Notes: generated by a model not told the origin, from the letters alone. DNA of 6,822 bases from Alphaproteobacteria bacterium (GCA_030428745.1 JAUIEG010000140.1:1-6822), one strand, 5' to 3'. Counted from the stretch's first letter, positions 1 to 5,932 are shown. Program-made: numbers and translations.

Positions 1-4
1 GCTC

Positions 5-1024
5 ATGTTCCGAAACACCGCTATCGCCGCAGGGATTTTCGCCCTCGCGCTTTGCGTTCCGCTCATAGCGTCCGGGACGTTCGGCGCGGCGCAGGCCGCC
101 CCGGGGCAGGGGCTGGAAGACGTGCAGGTTGGCGAGAAGGACCTGCAGACGCGTATTGCGCTTATTTGCGACGGCCCTTGCAGCCTTGAAAAGCGCGGCG
201 ACGGCGTTTTCTTCCTGCGCGGCGTCACGGCGGACATGAGCCTCGACCTGTCGTCGCGCAGCCACAATATTGCAGGTTTCACCATGGTCCCGGATGCCGA
301 GGGGAGTCTCCTCAATGTCGCGTCCCGGCGAATTCTCGAATACGCGAACACGAAGTCCTGTGTGATTTCCGGGCGAACGGCGACCTGCGTCGATCTCTTC
401 TATGCTGATGCGGTGGCGCATCAGGCGGCGTTGTCGACGCCGACCCTTGCCCCCAAAGCGGAAACGAAACCGGCGACAGCCGGGGTCGCCCCGAAACCCA
501 CCTTGCGTGAAAGCGCGCCGGACCGTCTGTCGCGGTTCGCTGCGCTTGCTCCCCCTGAAAGGCTGGCGCCGCCGCAACCTGCGCGACTCGCAAGCGTTCA
601 GCCCGTGCAAAAACCCGTTGAGACGGCCAAACCCGTCATTCGCGAGGAGCGGCCTTTACCCGCGCCCGCGCCGCAAAAATTCGACTATGCCGCACAAGTT
701 GAGGGGCTTCTCGGCAAGAAGTTGACGCCTGGCTATTGCGCCTCGGCGCGTGCGACGCTCCAGAGCGATCCTTGGGCTCTTGGCTCCATGGTCGATGTCG
801 GGCTTTGCGAAGCCGCCGCCGGCAAATCTGAAGCGGCGGACGCAACGCTGGCGCGCCTTCTTGAATATACGCCCGACAATTACGAGGCCTATGTGGGGCG
901 CGCGCTGATTGCGCTGCAAGCGGGTGAGAAAAGTGTTGCGCGCCGCTATTTTCAGAATGCGCTTGATGCGCCGCCGCCAATGGAAGAATCGACGCGTATT
1001 GTCGCCGCCATGCGCGAGCTTTGA
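5..1024 (+). CDS. Exported protein with Pro/Ala-rich linker and TPR-like C-terminus, function unknown
   Basis: I do not recognise the family. The 339-residue product begins with a clear Sec signal peptide: Arg/Asn at 3-4, a hydrophobic core at about 7-28, and an AQAA site suggesting cleavage near residues 31-32. This fixes the start at base 5, although only four upstream bases are visible and no ribosome site can be judged. Residues about 38-135 form a compact, probably beta-rich domain with Cys55/Cys59 and Cys119/Cys128. Residues about 140-225 are a low-complexity Pro/Ala/Lys/Arg linker. Residues about 226-339 look alpha-helical, with two to three TPR-like units (for example 290-321) and Cys245/Cys268. 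The six cysteines outside the signal peptide could pair as disulfides, which fits a periplasmic location. A role as an envelope scaffold or assembly factor is inference only. The N-terminal domain might be AMIN-like, but I cannot support that firmly. The gene is followed by 104 bases of spacer, so it is probably not co-transcribed with the GST gene from a shared promoter. Confidence 0.8.
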   Translation: MFRNTAIAAGIFALALCVPLIASGTFGAAQAAPGQGLEDVQVGEKDLQTRIALICDGPCSLEKRGDGVFFLRGVTADMSLDLSSRSHNIAGFTMVPDAEGSLLNVASRRILEYANTKSCVISGRTATCVDLFYADAVAHQAALSTPTLAPKAETKPATAGVAPKPTLRESAPDRLSRFAALAPPERLAPPQPARLASVQPVQKPVETAKPVIREERPLPAPAPQKFDYAAQVEGLLGKKLTPGYCASARATLQSDPWALGSMVDVGLCEAAAGKSEAADATLARLLEYTPDNYEAYVGRALIALQAGEKSVARRYFQNALDAPPPMEESTRIVAAMREL

Positions 1025-1030
1025 TCGGGA

Positions 1031-1059
1031 AGGGTTTCCGTAACAGCTTCGTGAACCCT
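1031..1059 (+). other. Inverted repeat after the exported-protein gene
   Basis: AGGGTT at 1031-1036 can pair with AACCCT at 1054-1059 around a loop of about 17 bases, starting six bases after the stop codon. There is no T-tract, so it is not a convincing intrinsic terminator. It may be a weak end-of-transcript hairpin for the upstream gene or chance. Confidence 0.25.
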
Positions 1060-1069
1060 GCCTTCGCGT

Positions 1070-1101
1070 CTTGACCGGTCATGGACCCGCCCATAGCGTC
1101 C
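1070..1101 (+). promoter_or_regulatory. Putative promoter of the GST-DDAH-permease unit
   Basis: TTGACC at 1071-1076 is followed after exactly 17 bases by TAGCGT at 1094-1099, within the longer blocks CTTGACCGG and CATAGCGTCC. The same two blocks at the same spacing recur at 3957-3988 before glyQ. The -35 is close to the sigma-70 consensus. The -10 is not canonical, so the assignment rests on the duplication and position. Transcription would start near 1106, giving a leader of about 23 bases before the GST start at 1129. Confidence 0.6.
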
Positions 1102-1102
1102 C

Positions 1103-1121
1103 CTCTCCATGAAAAGGAGAG
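1103..1121 (+). promoter_or_regulatory. Shine-Dalgarno of the GST gene within a potential hairpin
   Basis: AAAAGGAGAG ends at 1121, seven bases before the ATG at 1129, and is a strong ribosome-binding site. GGAGAG (1116-1121) is exactly complementary to CTCTCC (1103-1108) across a seven-base ATGAAAA loop. A transcript that includes 1103-1108 could therefore mask the site. A transcript starting near 1106 from the adjacent promoter would have only part of the 5' arm. Confidence 0.45.
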
Positions 1122-1128
1122 ACCACCC

Positions 1129-1752
1129 ATGGTGAACCCCATAAAAATCATCGGCGTTCCGTTTTCGCAGAATGTCAGAAAGCCGCTCGCGGTCGCGCAT
1201 CACCTCGGGCTTGATGTCGAAAACCCGCCACTGGCGCCCAACGAGCCGGCGTTCAAGGATCTGCATTCTGCGGGACGCATTCCAGTGCTTGATGATGACG
1301 GTTTCCGGATCTGCGAGTCCAACGCCATCATGATCTATCTTTGCTCCAAGACGAAGAATGATCTGTACCCGGAAGACGCCAAGGGGCGCGGCCTTGTCAA
1401 TCAGTTCCTGTTTTGGGATGTCGCCCATTGGACGCCCGCCTATCAGCCAATCCAGTTTGAGCGCCTTGTTAAGGGCATGCTCGGCCTTGGCGACACGGAT
1501 GAAGCTGTGGTCGAAGCGACTTTGCTGAAATTCGCGCGCGAGGCCGCCTTTCTGAACGGCGCGCTCGAAGGCAAGGACTGGCTCGTGGGCGACGCGCCGA
1601 CGCTCGCCGATTTCGCCGCCGGGGCGGGCCTCACCCACGCTGACGCCATGGGGCTGCCGCTCGCCGATTACAAAAATATTTGCGCCTGGAACGAGCGGGT
1701 GCAAGGCCTTGAAGGCTTCAAGAAAACTGAAGTGAAGATGCAGGCCCCATAA
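1129..1752 (+). CDS. Glutathione S-transferase family protein
   Basis: This 207-residue cytosolic GST probably conjugates glutathione to electrophiles or acts as a glutathione-dependent isomerase or lyase; the substrate cannot be read from sequence. Residues 1-75 are the thioredoxin-like domain. They contain Ser13 in the SQNVRK stretch (the usual catalytic Ser position of theta/beta-like GSTs), the cis-proline loop RIPVL (50-54, Pro52) and the glutathione-binding ESNAIMIYL segment (Glu63, Ser64). Residues about 90-205 are the helical domain with the conserved PTLADF N-capping region (157-162). The length is normal for the family. I chose the ATG at 1129 over the in-frame ATG at 1081 because a strong AAGGAGAG site lies seven bases upstream and the usual beta strand (IKIIGVPFS) then starts at residue 5. 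The gene is directly followed by DDAH, so the two are almost certainly co-transcribed. Whether the GST serves methylarginine metabolism or is a passenger is unknown. Confidence 0.92.
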   Translation: MVNPIKIIGVPFSQNVRKPLAVAHHLGLDVENPPLAPNEPAFKDLHSAGRIPVLDDDGFRICESNAIMIYLCSKTKNDLYPEDAKGRGLVNQFLFWDVAHWTPAYQPIQFERLVKGMLGLGDTDEAVVEATLLKFAREAAFLNGALEGKDWLVGDAPTLADFAAGAGLTHADAMGLPLADYKNICAWNERVQGLEGFKKTEVKMQAP

Positions 1753-1766
1753 GGGTGAGCGATGCG

Positions 1767-2564
1767 ATGAGCGGCGACCGGTCAGCATATATGTTCGACG
1801 CCGCCATCGTTCGCCGTCCGGCGAAGTCTGTGGCCAAGGGGTTGCGCGCCGAAAACAGCGGCGACCCCACCTATGAAGGCGTCGTCGCGGAACATGACGC
1901 CTATATTGCGGCCCTGCGGTCAGCGGGCGTTGACGTTGAGATCCTGCCGCCGCTGGAGGCGTTTCCGGATTGCGTTTTTGTAGAGGATCCGGGGCTTGTC
2001 TTTACGCAAGGGGCGATAGTCTTGCGGCCGGGCGCTGAAAGCCGGGCGGGCGAGGCGGCGGAAATTGCACCCGTCCTGAAAGAAAAGTTTGAAACGGTGC
2101 TGGAATTGCCGGCGCCCGGTTCTGCCGATGGCGGGGATATATTGCTGACGTCGCAAGGCGTGATGATCGGTTTGTCGAACCGTACTGATCTTGCGGGCGC
2201 GCAGGCGCTGCAAACTTGTCTTTCCAGTCTCGGCCTTGAAAGCCGGATTGTTGAAACGCCCGAGGGCGTCCTGCATTTCAAGACGGATTGCTCGCTTCTT
2301 GATGATGAAACCATATTGGTGACAGAGCGTCTCGCGCGTTCCACTGTCTTTGACGGTTTTGCAACGGTGATCGTCCCCGAAGGGGAGGAAGCCGCGGCGA
2401 ACGCCTTGCGGGTCAATGACGTCGTCATGGTCGGTGCGGATTTCCCGAACACTATCGAGCGTCTTGACGGTTTTGGATATAAAATCGTTCCGTTGAAAAC
2501 ATCCGAGATCGGCAAGATTGATGCAGGGCTATCATGCATGTCCCTTCGCTGGCGCCGCGCGTGA
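1767..2564 (+). CDS. ddaH: Dimethylarginine dimethylaminohydrolase (DDAH)
   Basis: This 265-residue guanidino-group-modifying hydrolase would convert N(omega)-methylated arginines (ADMA, monomethylarginine) to L-citrulline plus di- or monomethylamine in the cytosol. Family signatures run the full length: the FPDCVFVEDP loop with Asp68, Glu73 and Asp74; SADGGDIL with Asp121 (Glu114 in the Pseudomonas enzyme, as I recall it; the DGGD form resembles mammalian DDAH); GLSNRT at 135-140; LHFKTD with catalytic His170; and GLSCMSLRW with nucleophile Cys257 near the C-terminus. The length matches DDAH (about 255-280) rather than arginine deiminase (about 400). Three starts are possible. The GTG at 1755 lies two bases after the GST stop but has no properly spaced ribosome site. 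The ATG at 1767 has GGGTGAG seven bases upstream and is chosen. The ATG at 1791 matches the N-terminus of the Pseudomonas protein but has no ribosome site. Tight spacing to the GST gene implies an operon, and the permease gene starts 59 bases downstream. Confidence 0.93.
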   Translation: MSGDRSAYMFDAAIVRRPAKSVAKGLRAENSGDPTYEGVVAEHDAYIAALRSAGVDVEILPPLEAFPDCVFVEDPGLVFTQGAIVLRPGAESRAGEAAEIAPVLKEKFETVLELPAPGSADGGDILLTSQGVMIGLSNRTDLAGAQALQTCLSSLGLESRIVETPEGVLHFKTDCSLLDDETILVTERLARSTVFDGFATVIVPEGEEAAANALRVNDVVMVGADFPNTIERLDGFGYKIVPLKTSEIGKIDAGLSCMSLRWRRA

Positions 2565-2594
2565 ACCCCGCCCATCAGTCTTAGCGATTGACAG

Positions 2595-2607
2595 GCGCAT
2601 GATGCGC
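2595..2607. promoter_or_regulatory. 13-base palindrome upstream of the permease gene
   Basis: GCGCAT-G-ATGCGC is a perfect inverted repeat in the 59-base gap between DDAH and the permease. A TTGACA hexamer sits at 2588-2593, immediately before it, but no acceptable -10 follows at 16-18 bases. The palindrome could be a dimeric repressor site or, in RNA, a small GCGCA/UGCGC hairpin just before the permease start, which lacks a recognisable ribosome-binding site. Function is unproven. Confidence 0.3.
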
Positions 2608-2623
2608 GGGCCAAGCTCTGTTA

Positions 2624-3961
2624 ATGAATCAGTCCTCTGATCAATCGGGCGAAGGGGTCCGCCCGCCTTCCATGGGATTCTGGCAAGTTTGGTCAATGTC
2701 CGCCGGCGTGATGATCGGATCGGGCATTTTTCTGCTGCCGGCCGTGCTGGCGTCCTATGGCTCCATTAGTTTTATCGGTTGGTTGTTCACAACTGCAGGA
2801 GCTATTTGCATTGCGTTGACTCTCGGGCGGCTCGCCAGCCGCACTCATAAAAGCGGCGGCTTTTATGTCTATGCCCGAGACGCCTTTGGCGATGTCGCCG
2901 GGTTTTTGATGGGGTGGAGCTACTGGCTGAGCATTGTCTTTGCAACGGCGGCTATCGCTGTCGCGTTCGCGGGCTATGCCGGCGCCATTTTTCCAGCGCT
3001 TGCGGGCAATTCGATTGCGCAGGCTTTTGTCGCCGTCGCGCTGGTTTGGATGATCACCGCAATCAATATTCGCGGTGTTGATGCGGCGGCCAAAGCGCAG
3101 CTCATCATGACCGTCCTGAAGATTGCGCCGCTGCTTCTTGTCATCGGCCTCGGTTTTTTCTTCGGTTCCCCTGAAAATATTCCTCCGTTTAACCCGACCG
3201 GCGAGCCGTTCATAAAGGGGCTTGCCGCGACGGCGCTGCTCACCATGTGGGCGTTTATCGGCATTGAGGCCGGCGTCGTCGCGGCGGAAGACGTTATCGA
3301 TGCAAAACGGACGATCCCACGGGCGATCGCGTCCGCAACAATTTGCGTTGCGGTGCTGTATATCGCCTCGACAGCCGCGGTGATGTTAATTCTGCCGGTA
3401 GAAGTTCTTGCTGTTTCTGAAGCGCCTTTTGCGGACGCGGCGCGGATGTTAGGACCCGCAGGCGCCATCGTCATCGCCGTGGGCGCGCTCATCTCGACTG
3501 CGGGCTCGCTCAATGGCTGCGTCTTTATCGGCGCCCAGACAGCGATGGCGACGGCGCGGGACGGGTTTGCGCCGAAATTTCTCGCCAGGAAAAACACCGG
3601 CGCGGCGCCGGCGGACGCATTGATCGTCACAGGCGTGATCGGCACTGTAGTGCTCTTGATGAATTACACGGGTGGCCTGGTCGCCGCCTTCACCTTCATG
3701 ATCGCCATGTCGACGCTTGCAACGCTGGCGCCTTATGTGTTGTCAGCCCTCGCCGAAATCAAAGCTGACTGGCGCTCTGCGCGGGGCTGGCTCATGATCG
3801 CGCTTGCGGCGCTCGTTTACTCCATCATCGCCATGGCCGGCGCCGGGATCAAAACGCTGTTGTGGGGCGCTGCGCTGCTTATTGCCGGTTTACCGATCTA
3901 TTATTGGTCGATCGCTCGCTACAAAAAACAGCCCCGGCTATCTCCGGAACCAAATGCTTGA
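2624..3961 (+). CDS. APC-family amino acid permease/exchanger, AdiC/PotE-like
   Basis: This 445-residue inner-membrane protein has about 12 hydrophobic segments (roughly 25-45, 50-70, 93-123, 131-149, 161-181, 200-220, 236-257, 277-297, 331-347, 352-372, 387-407, 411-430). It resembles the basic amino acid/polyamine exchangers typified by AdiC. GSGIFLLP (32-39) in helix 1 is the backbone site that binds the amino acid carboxylate and amino groups. Tyr100, Trp209 and Glu215 (MWAFIGIEAG) correspond to AdiC Tyr93, Trp202 and Glu208. The AdiC gate residue Trp293 is replaced by Cys299 in GSLNGCVF. The DDAH neighbour makes methylarginine, arginine, citrulline or a related cation the favoured substrate; this is inference, and general amino acid uptake is the alternative. 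The start at 2624 has no clear ribosome site; the ATG at 2672 would shorten the cytosolic N-terminus to a few residues before helix 1. The stop codon overlaps the putative glyQ promoter. Confidence 0.88.
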   Translation: MNQSSDQSGEGVRPPSMGFWQVWSMSAGVMIGSGIFLLPAVLASYGSISFIGWLFTTAGAICIALTLGRLASRTHKSGGFYVYARDAFGDVAGFLMGWSYWLSIVFATAAIAVAFAGYAGAIFPALAGNSIAQAFVAVALVWMITAINIRGVDAAAKAQLIMTVLKIAPLLLVIGLGFFFGSPENIPPFNPTGEPFIKGLAATALLTMWAFIGIEAGVVAAEDVIDAKRTIPRAIASATICVAVLYIASTAAVMLILPVEVLAVSEAPFADAARMLGPAGAIVIAVGALISTAGSLNGCVFIGAQTAMATARDGFAPKFLARKNTGAAPADALIVTGVIGTVVLLMNYTGGLVAAFTFMIAMSTLATLAPYVLSALAEIKADWRSARGWLMIALAALVYSIIAMAGAGIKTLLWGAALLIAGLPIYYWSIARYKKQPRLSPEPNA

Positions 3962-3988
3962 CCGGCGCTGCATCGCCGCATAGCGTCC
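3957..3988 (+). promoter_or_regulatory. Putative glyQ promoter
   Basis: TTGACC at 3958-3963, overlapping the permease stop codon, is followed after 17 bases by TAGCGT at 3981-3986. The flanking blocks CTTGACCGG and CATAGCGTCC are identical to those at 1070-1101, while the spacer differs. Initiation 6-8 bases after the -10 would fall at about 3992-3994, three to five bases before the glyQ ATG, or on the ATG itself with slightly longer spacing. Confidence 0.6.
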
Positions 3989-3996
3989 GCCGCGCT

Positions 3997-4935
3997 ATGA
4001 CAGACCAGAAAAAACAGACCTTCCAGGACCTCATCCTGACGCTCCAGACCTACTGGGCGGATAATGGCTGCGTCATCCTCCAGCCTTACGATATGGAGAT
4101 GGGGGCGGGGACATTTCACCCGGCGACGACGCTGCGCTCCCTCGGGCCAAAACCCTGGAATGCCGCTTATGTGCAGCCCTGCCGGCGGCCGACAGATGGG
4201 CGTTACGGGGCCAATCCCAACCGCTTCCAACATTATTTCCAGTTTCAGGTGGCCTTGAAGCCGAGCCCCGAAAATATTCAGGAGCTTTATCTCGGCAGCT
4301 TGGACGCCATCGGCGTCGACCGCTCTGTCCACGACATCCGTTTTGTCGAGGACGATTGGGAAAGCCCGACGCTCGGCGCCTGGGGGCTCGGCTGGGAGGT
4401 ATGGTGCGACGGCATGGAAGTGACGCAGTTCACTTATTTCCAGCAAGTCGGCGGCTTCGACTGCAAGCCGGTGACCGGTGAAATCACTTACGGGCTCGAA
4501 CGCCTCGCCATGTATGTGCAAGGGGTCGATAACGGTTTCGATCTCGTCTATGGCGGCGCCAAGCCGGACGGATCGCCGTTCACCTATGGCGACGTGTTCC
4601 ATCAGAACGAAGTCGAACAGTCGGCTTATAATTTCGAACTCGCGAACACCGAAATTCTCTTCCGCCAGTTCAAGGAAGCGGAAGAAAACTGCATGGCGAT
4701 TATCGAAGCGGGCAAGAAAGACGGCAAGGCCTATCCGCTGCCCGCCTATGAGCAGTGCATCAAGGCATCGCATCTGTTCAACCTGCTCGATGCGCGCGGG
4801 GTCATTTCGGCGACAGAGCGTCAGTCGTATATTCTCCGTGTCCGCACGCTGGCGAAAGCGTGTTGCGAAGCCTGGCTCGACAGCCCACAAGGGCGCACCG
4901 AGGGCGCCGGTGTTGTTGATTATGAAACGGCGTAA
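3997..4935 (+). CDS. glyQ: Glycyl-tRNA synthetase alpha subunit
   Basis: GlyQ is the catalytic-core subunit of the bacterial alpha2beta2 glycyl-tRNA synthetase, which activates glycine with ATP and charges tRNA-Gly in the cytosol together with GlyS. The 312-residue product matches the E. coli protein (about 303) along its length. Visible signatures are LILTLQTYW (12-20), GAGTFHP (36-42), the class II motif-2 region with PCRRPTDGRYG (61-71), NPNRFQHYFQFQV (73-85), the long DIRFVEDDWE to QFTYFQQVGG block (113-153), and motif 3 EITYGLERLAMY (162-173). The start at 3997 is preferred over an in-frame start at 3862 because that would add 45 residues overlapping the permease gene, and because MTDQKKQTFQDLI matches family N-termini. 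No Shine-Dalgarno sequence precedes the ATG and the putative promoter is only about ten bases upstream, so the message may be leaderless. Unusually, glyS is not downstream within the window. Confidence 0.97.
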   Translation: MTDQKKQTFQDLILTLQTYWADNGCVILQPYDMEMGAGTFHPATTLRSLGPKPWNAAYVQPCRRPTDGRYGANPNRFQHYFQFQVALKPSPENIQELYLGSLDAIGVDRSVHDIRFVEDDWESPTLGAWGLGWEVWCDGMEVTQFTYFQQVGGFDCKPVTGEITYGLERLAMYVQGVDNGFDLVYGGAKPDGSPFTYGDVFHQNEVEQSAYNFELANTEILFRQFKEAEENCMAIIEAGKKDGKAYPLPAYEQCIKASHLFNLLDARGVISATERQSYILRVRTLAKACCEAWLDSPQGRTEGAGVVDYETA

Positions 4936-4938
4936 ATC

Positions 4939-5409
4939 TTGACCGTTACGTTTCCCCTCGAAGGCGGATGCCAGTGCGGCCAGTTGCGGTACGAACTTTC
5001 CGCGCCGCCGATGACAATGTACGCCTGCCACTGCACTAACTGCCAAAAACAGACCGGCAGCGCGTTCGTTTTGTCGACAATCATTCCGGAAGACGCGTTC
5101 AAATTCACGCAAGGCAAGCCCGGCAAGACGACATGGAAATCCGACGCCGGCAATCCGCGCTACGGTTATTATTGCAAGGATTGCGGCAGCCGTATCGCGA
5201 ACGGTCAGGAGGGCGGCCCGCCTTTCTTAAGCCTTCGCGCAGGCACGTTCGACGACACGTCCTGGGTCCGGCCTGCCGGACATATCTGGGTGAAAAGCGC
5301 TCAACCCTGGATCAAGTTCGAGAAGGATGATCTCCTCTGCGATGAGCAGCCTACGGATTACGGGCCTTATGTGGAGCGTTTTCGCAGTTTCGGCATTTTT
5401 CCTAATTAA
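4939..5409 (+). CDS. GFA-family (glutathione-dependent formaldehyde-activating enzyme-like) zinc protein
   Basis: This 156-residue cytosolic protein carries the family's seven-cysteine pattern: CQC (Cys11, Cys13), CHCTNC (Cys30, Cys32, Cys35) and CKDC (Cys79, Cys82), which in this family bind two zinc ions. The family is named for Gfa, which was proposed to promote formaldehyde-glutathione adduct formation. Most members, including this one, have no proven substrate. The start is TTG at 4939: no ATG, GTG or other TTG in frame lies between the glyQ stop and the first essential Cys, and family members commonly begin a few residues before GGCxCG, as here. No ribosome site is evident, so translation probably depends on termination of glyQ four bases upstream. 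The frame is the same as glyQ, with one sense codon (ATC) between the glyQ TAA and this TTG. A general link to glutathione chemistry with the GST gene 3 kb upstream is possible but not supported by spacing. Confidence 0.9.
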   Translation: MTVTFPLEGGCQCGQLRYELSAPPMTMYACHCTNCQKQTGSAFVLSTIIPEDAFKFTQGKPGKTTWKSDAGNPRYGYYCKDCGSRIANGQEGGPPFLSLRAGTFDDTSWVRPAGHIWVKSAQPWIKFEKDDLLCDEQPTDYGPYVERFRSFGIFPN

Positions 5410-5444
5410 ACCGCATTCGGAGTATTCGCATCCGCAGCAATCGT

Positions 5445-5460
5445 AAAAGGGGATCCTTTT
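5445..5460 (+). other. Short AT-rich hairpin between the GFA-family gene and the DUF1761 gene
   Basis: AAAAGG (5445-5450) pairs with CCTTTT (5455-5460) around a GGAT loop. It lies 36 bases after the GFA-family stop. The stem is only six base pairs and the T-run is within the stem, so it is at best a weak terminator for the glyQ unit. No better candidate is visible in the 115-base gap. Confidence 0.25.
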
Positions 5461-5465
5461 GCGCG

Positions 5466-5495
5466 TTGCCCGCCATATGTCCTGAGCGGTATAAT
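5466..5495 (+). promoter_or_regulatory. Putative sigma-70 promoter of the DUF1761 gene
   Basis: A perfect TATAAT at 5490-5495 is preceded by TTGCCC at 5466-5471 (four of six matches to TTGACA) with an 18-base spacer. Initiation near 5502 would give a leader of about 23 bases containing GGGAGGG (5514-5520) ahead of the ATG at 5525. This is the only consensus -10 seen in the intergenic regions and it differs clearly from the TAGCGT pair elsewhere in the window. Confidence 0.6.
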
Positions 5496-5524
5496 TCCTG
5501 CGGGTAGAAACAAGGGAGGGTGCA

Positions 5525-5932
5525 ATGCCCAAAATACTTGGTTTGAATCTGCTTGGCGTTATCGTCGCGACGATTGTTTTCTGGATGCTTGGTTATCTCT
5601 GGTATGGCGTCCTGTTCATGCAGCCATGGATGGAAGGTCACGGCCTCACCCCGGATAATGCGGGCGGCTTCGACATCTATATGGCTGGCGGCATTCCGAC
5701 GACGTTCCTTCAGGTGCTTGGCGTCGGTTTATTTCTGAAATGGAAAGGCGTCGCCGATCCTGTGAAAGCTGTGTCGACCGCCGTCCTTATGTGGCTGCTG
5801 ATCGCTTTGCCGCTCACCATGTATGCCTATCTCTATCTGCCGGCGCACAATTCGACGTTGCTGATGATCGACGCCTCCCACGTTCTTGCGGGCTGGGTGG
5901 TCTCGGCGGTTGTCCTGTCCTTGATTAAGTAG
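5525..5932 (+). CDS. DUF1761 family four-helix membrane protein
   Basis: This 135-residue hydrophobic protein has four predicted membrane helices at about 8-30, 54-72, 80-104 and 112-133. The first helix and its flank, with GYLWYGVLF and a following Trp (residues 23-35), resemble the DUF1761 family, whose function is unknown. The start is secure: GGGAGGG ends four bases before the ATG, and the N-terminus runs straight into the first helix (LNLLGVIVATIVFW). It has its own promoter upstream and a strong intrinsic terminator 21 bases after the stop, so it looks like a single-gene unit. No catalytic motif or cysteine is visible. Assignment to DUF1761 is from recognised sequence character and should be treated as probable. 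Confidence 0.82.
   Translation: MPKILGLNLLGVIVATIVFWMLGYLWYGVLFMQPWMEGHGLTPDNAGGFDIYMAGGIPTTFLQVLGVGLFLKWKGVADPVKAVSTAVLMWLLIALPLTMYAYLYLPAHNSTLLMIDASHVLAGWVVSAVVLSLIK

Noticed and set aside
64..73. Third copy of CATAGCGTCC
   Set aside because: It lies inside the signal-peptide coding region and has no TTGACC-like hexamer 17 bases upstream, so it is probably chance.
1109..1135. Eight-codon leader frame (ATG at 1109) overlapping the GST start
   Set aside because: It has no ribosome site of its own and its ATG lies in the loop of the possible hairpin. Nothing suggests it is translated.
1073..1784. Repeated palindromic GACCGGTCA at 1073-1081 and 1776-1784
   Set aside because: A nine-base match containing a common GC-rich palindrome is expected by chance. 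One copy is part of the promoter block and the other lies at the start of the DDAH coding region.
952..1788. 278-codon open frame on the - strand opposite the GST gene
   Set aside because: It runs antisense to a well-supported GST and across two intergenic borders, with no family resemblance or plausible ribosome site. I treat it as a coding shadow.
1767..2564. Arginine deiminase rather than DDAH
   Set aside because: The product is about 265 residues against about 400 for arginine deiminase, and the FPDxVFVEDP and GLSCMSLRW motifs are those of DDAH.
2588..2616. TTGACA at 2588 as part of a full promoter for the permease
   Set aside because: The bases 16-18 positions downstream (around CCAAGC) do not resemble a -10. 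The nearest AT-rich hexamer is about 26 bases away.
3862..3996. 45-residue N-terminal extension of GlyQ
   Set aside because: It would lie inside the permease gene and the putative promoter. The family N-terminus begins at the ATG at 3997.
3919..5112. 397-codon open frame on the - strand opposite glyQ
   Set aside because: It overlaps glyQ and most of the GFA-family gene, both with clear family motifs. Its translation shows no recognisable domain and has the Arg-rich character of an antisense shadow in GC-rich coding DNA.
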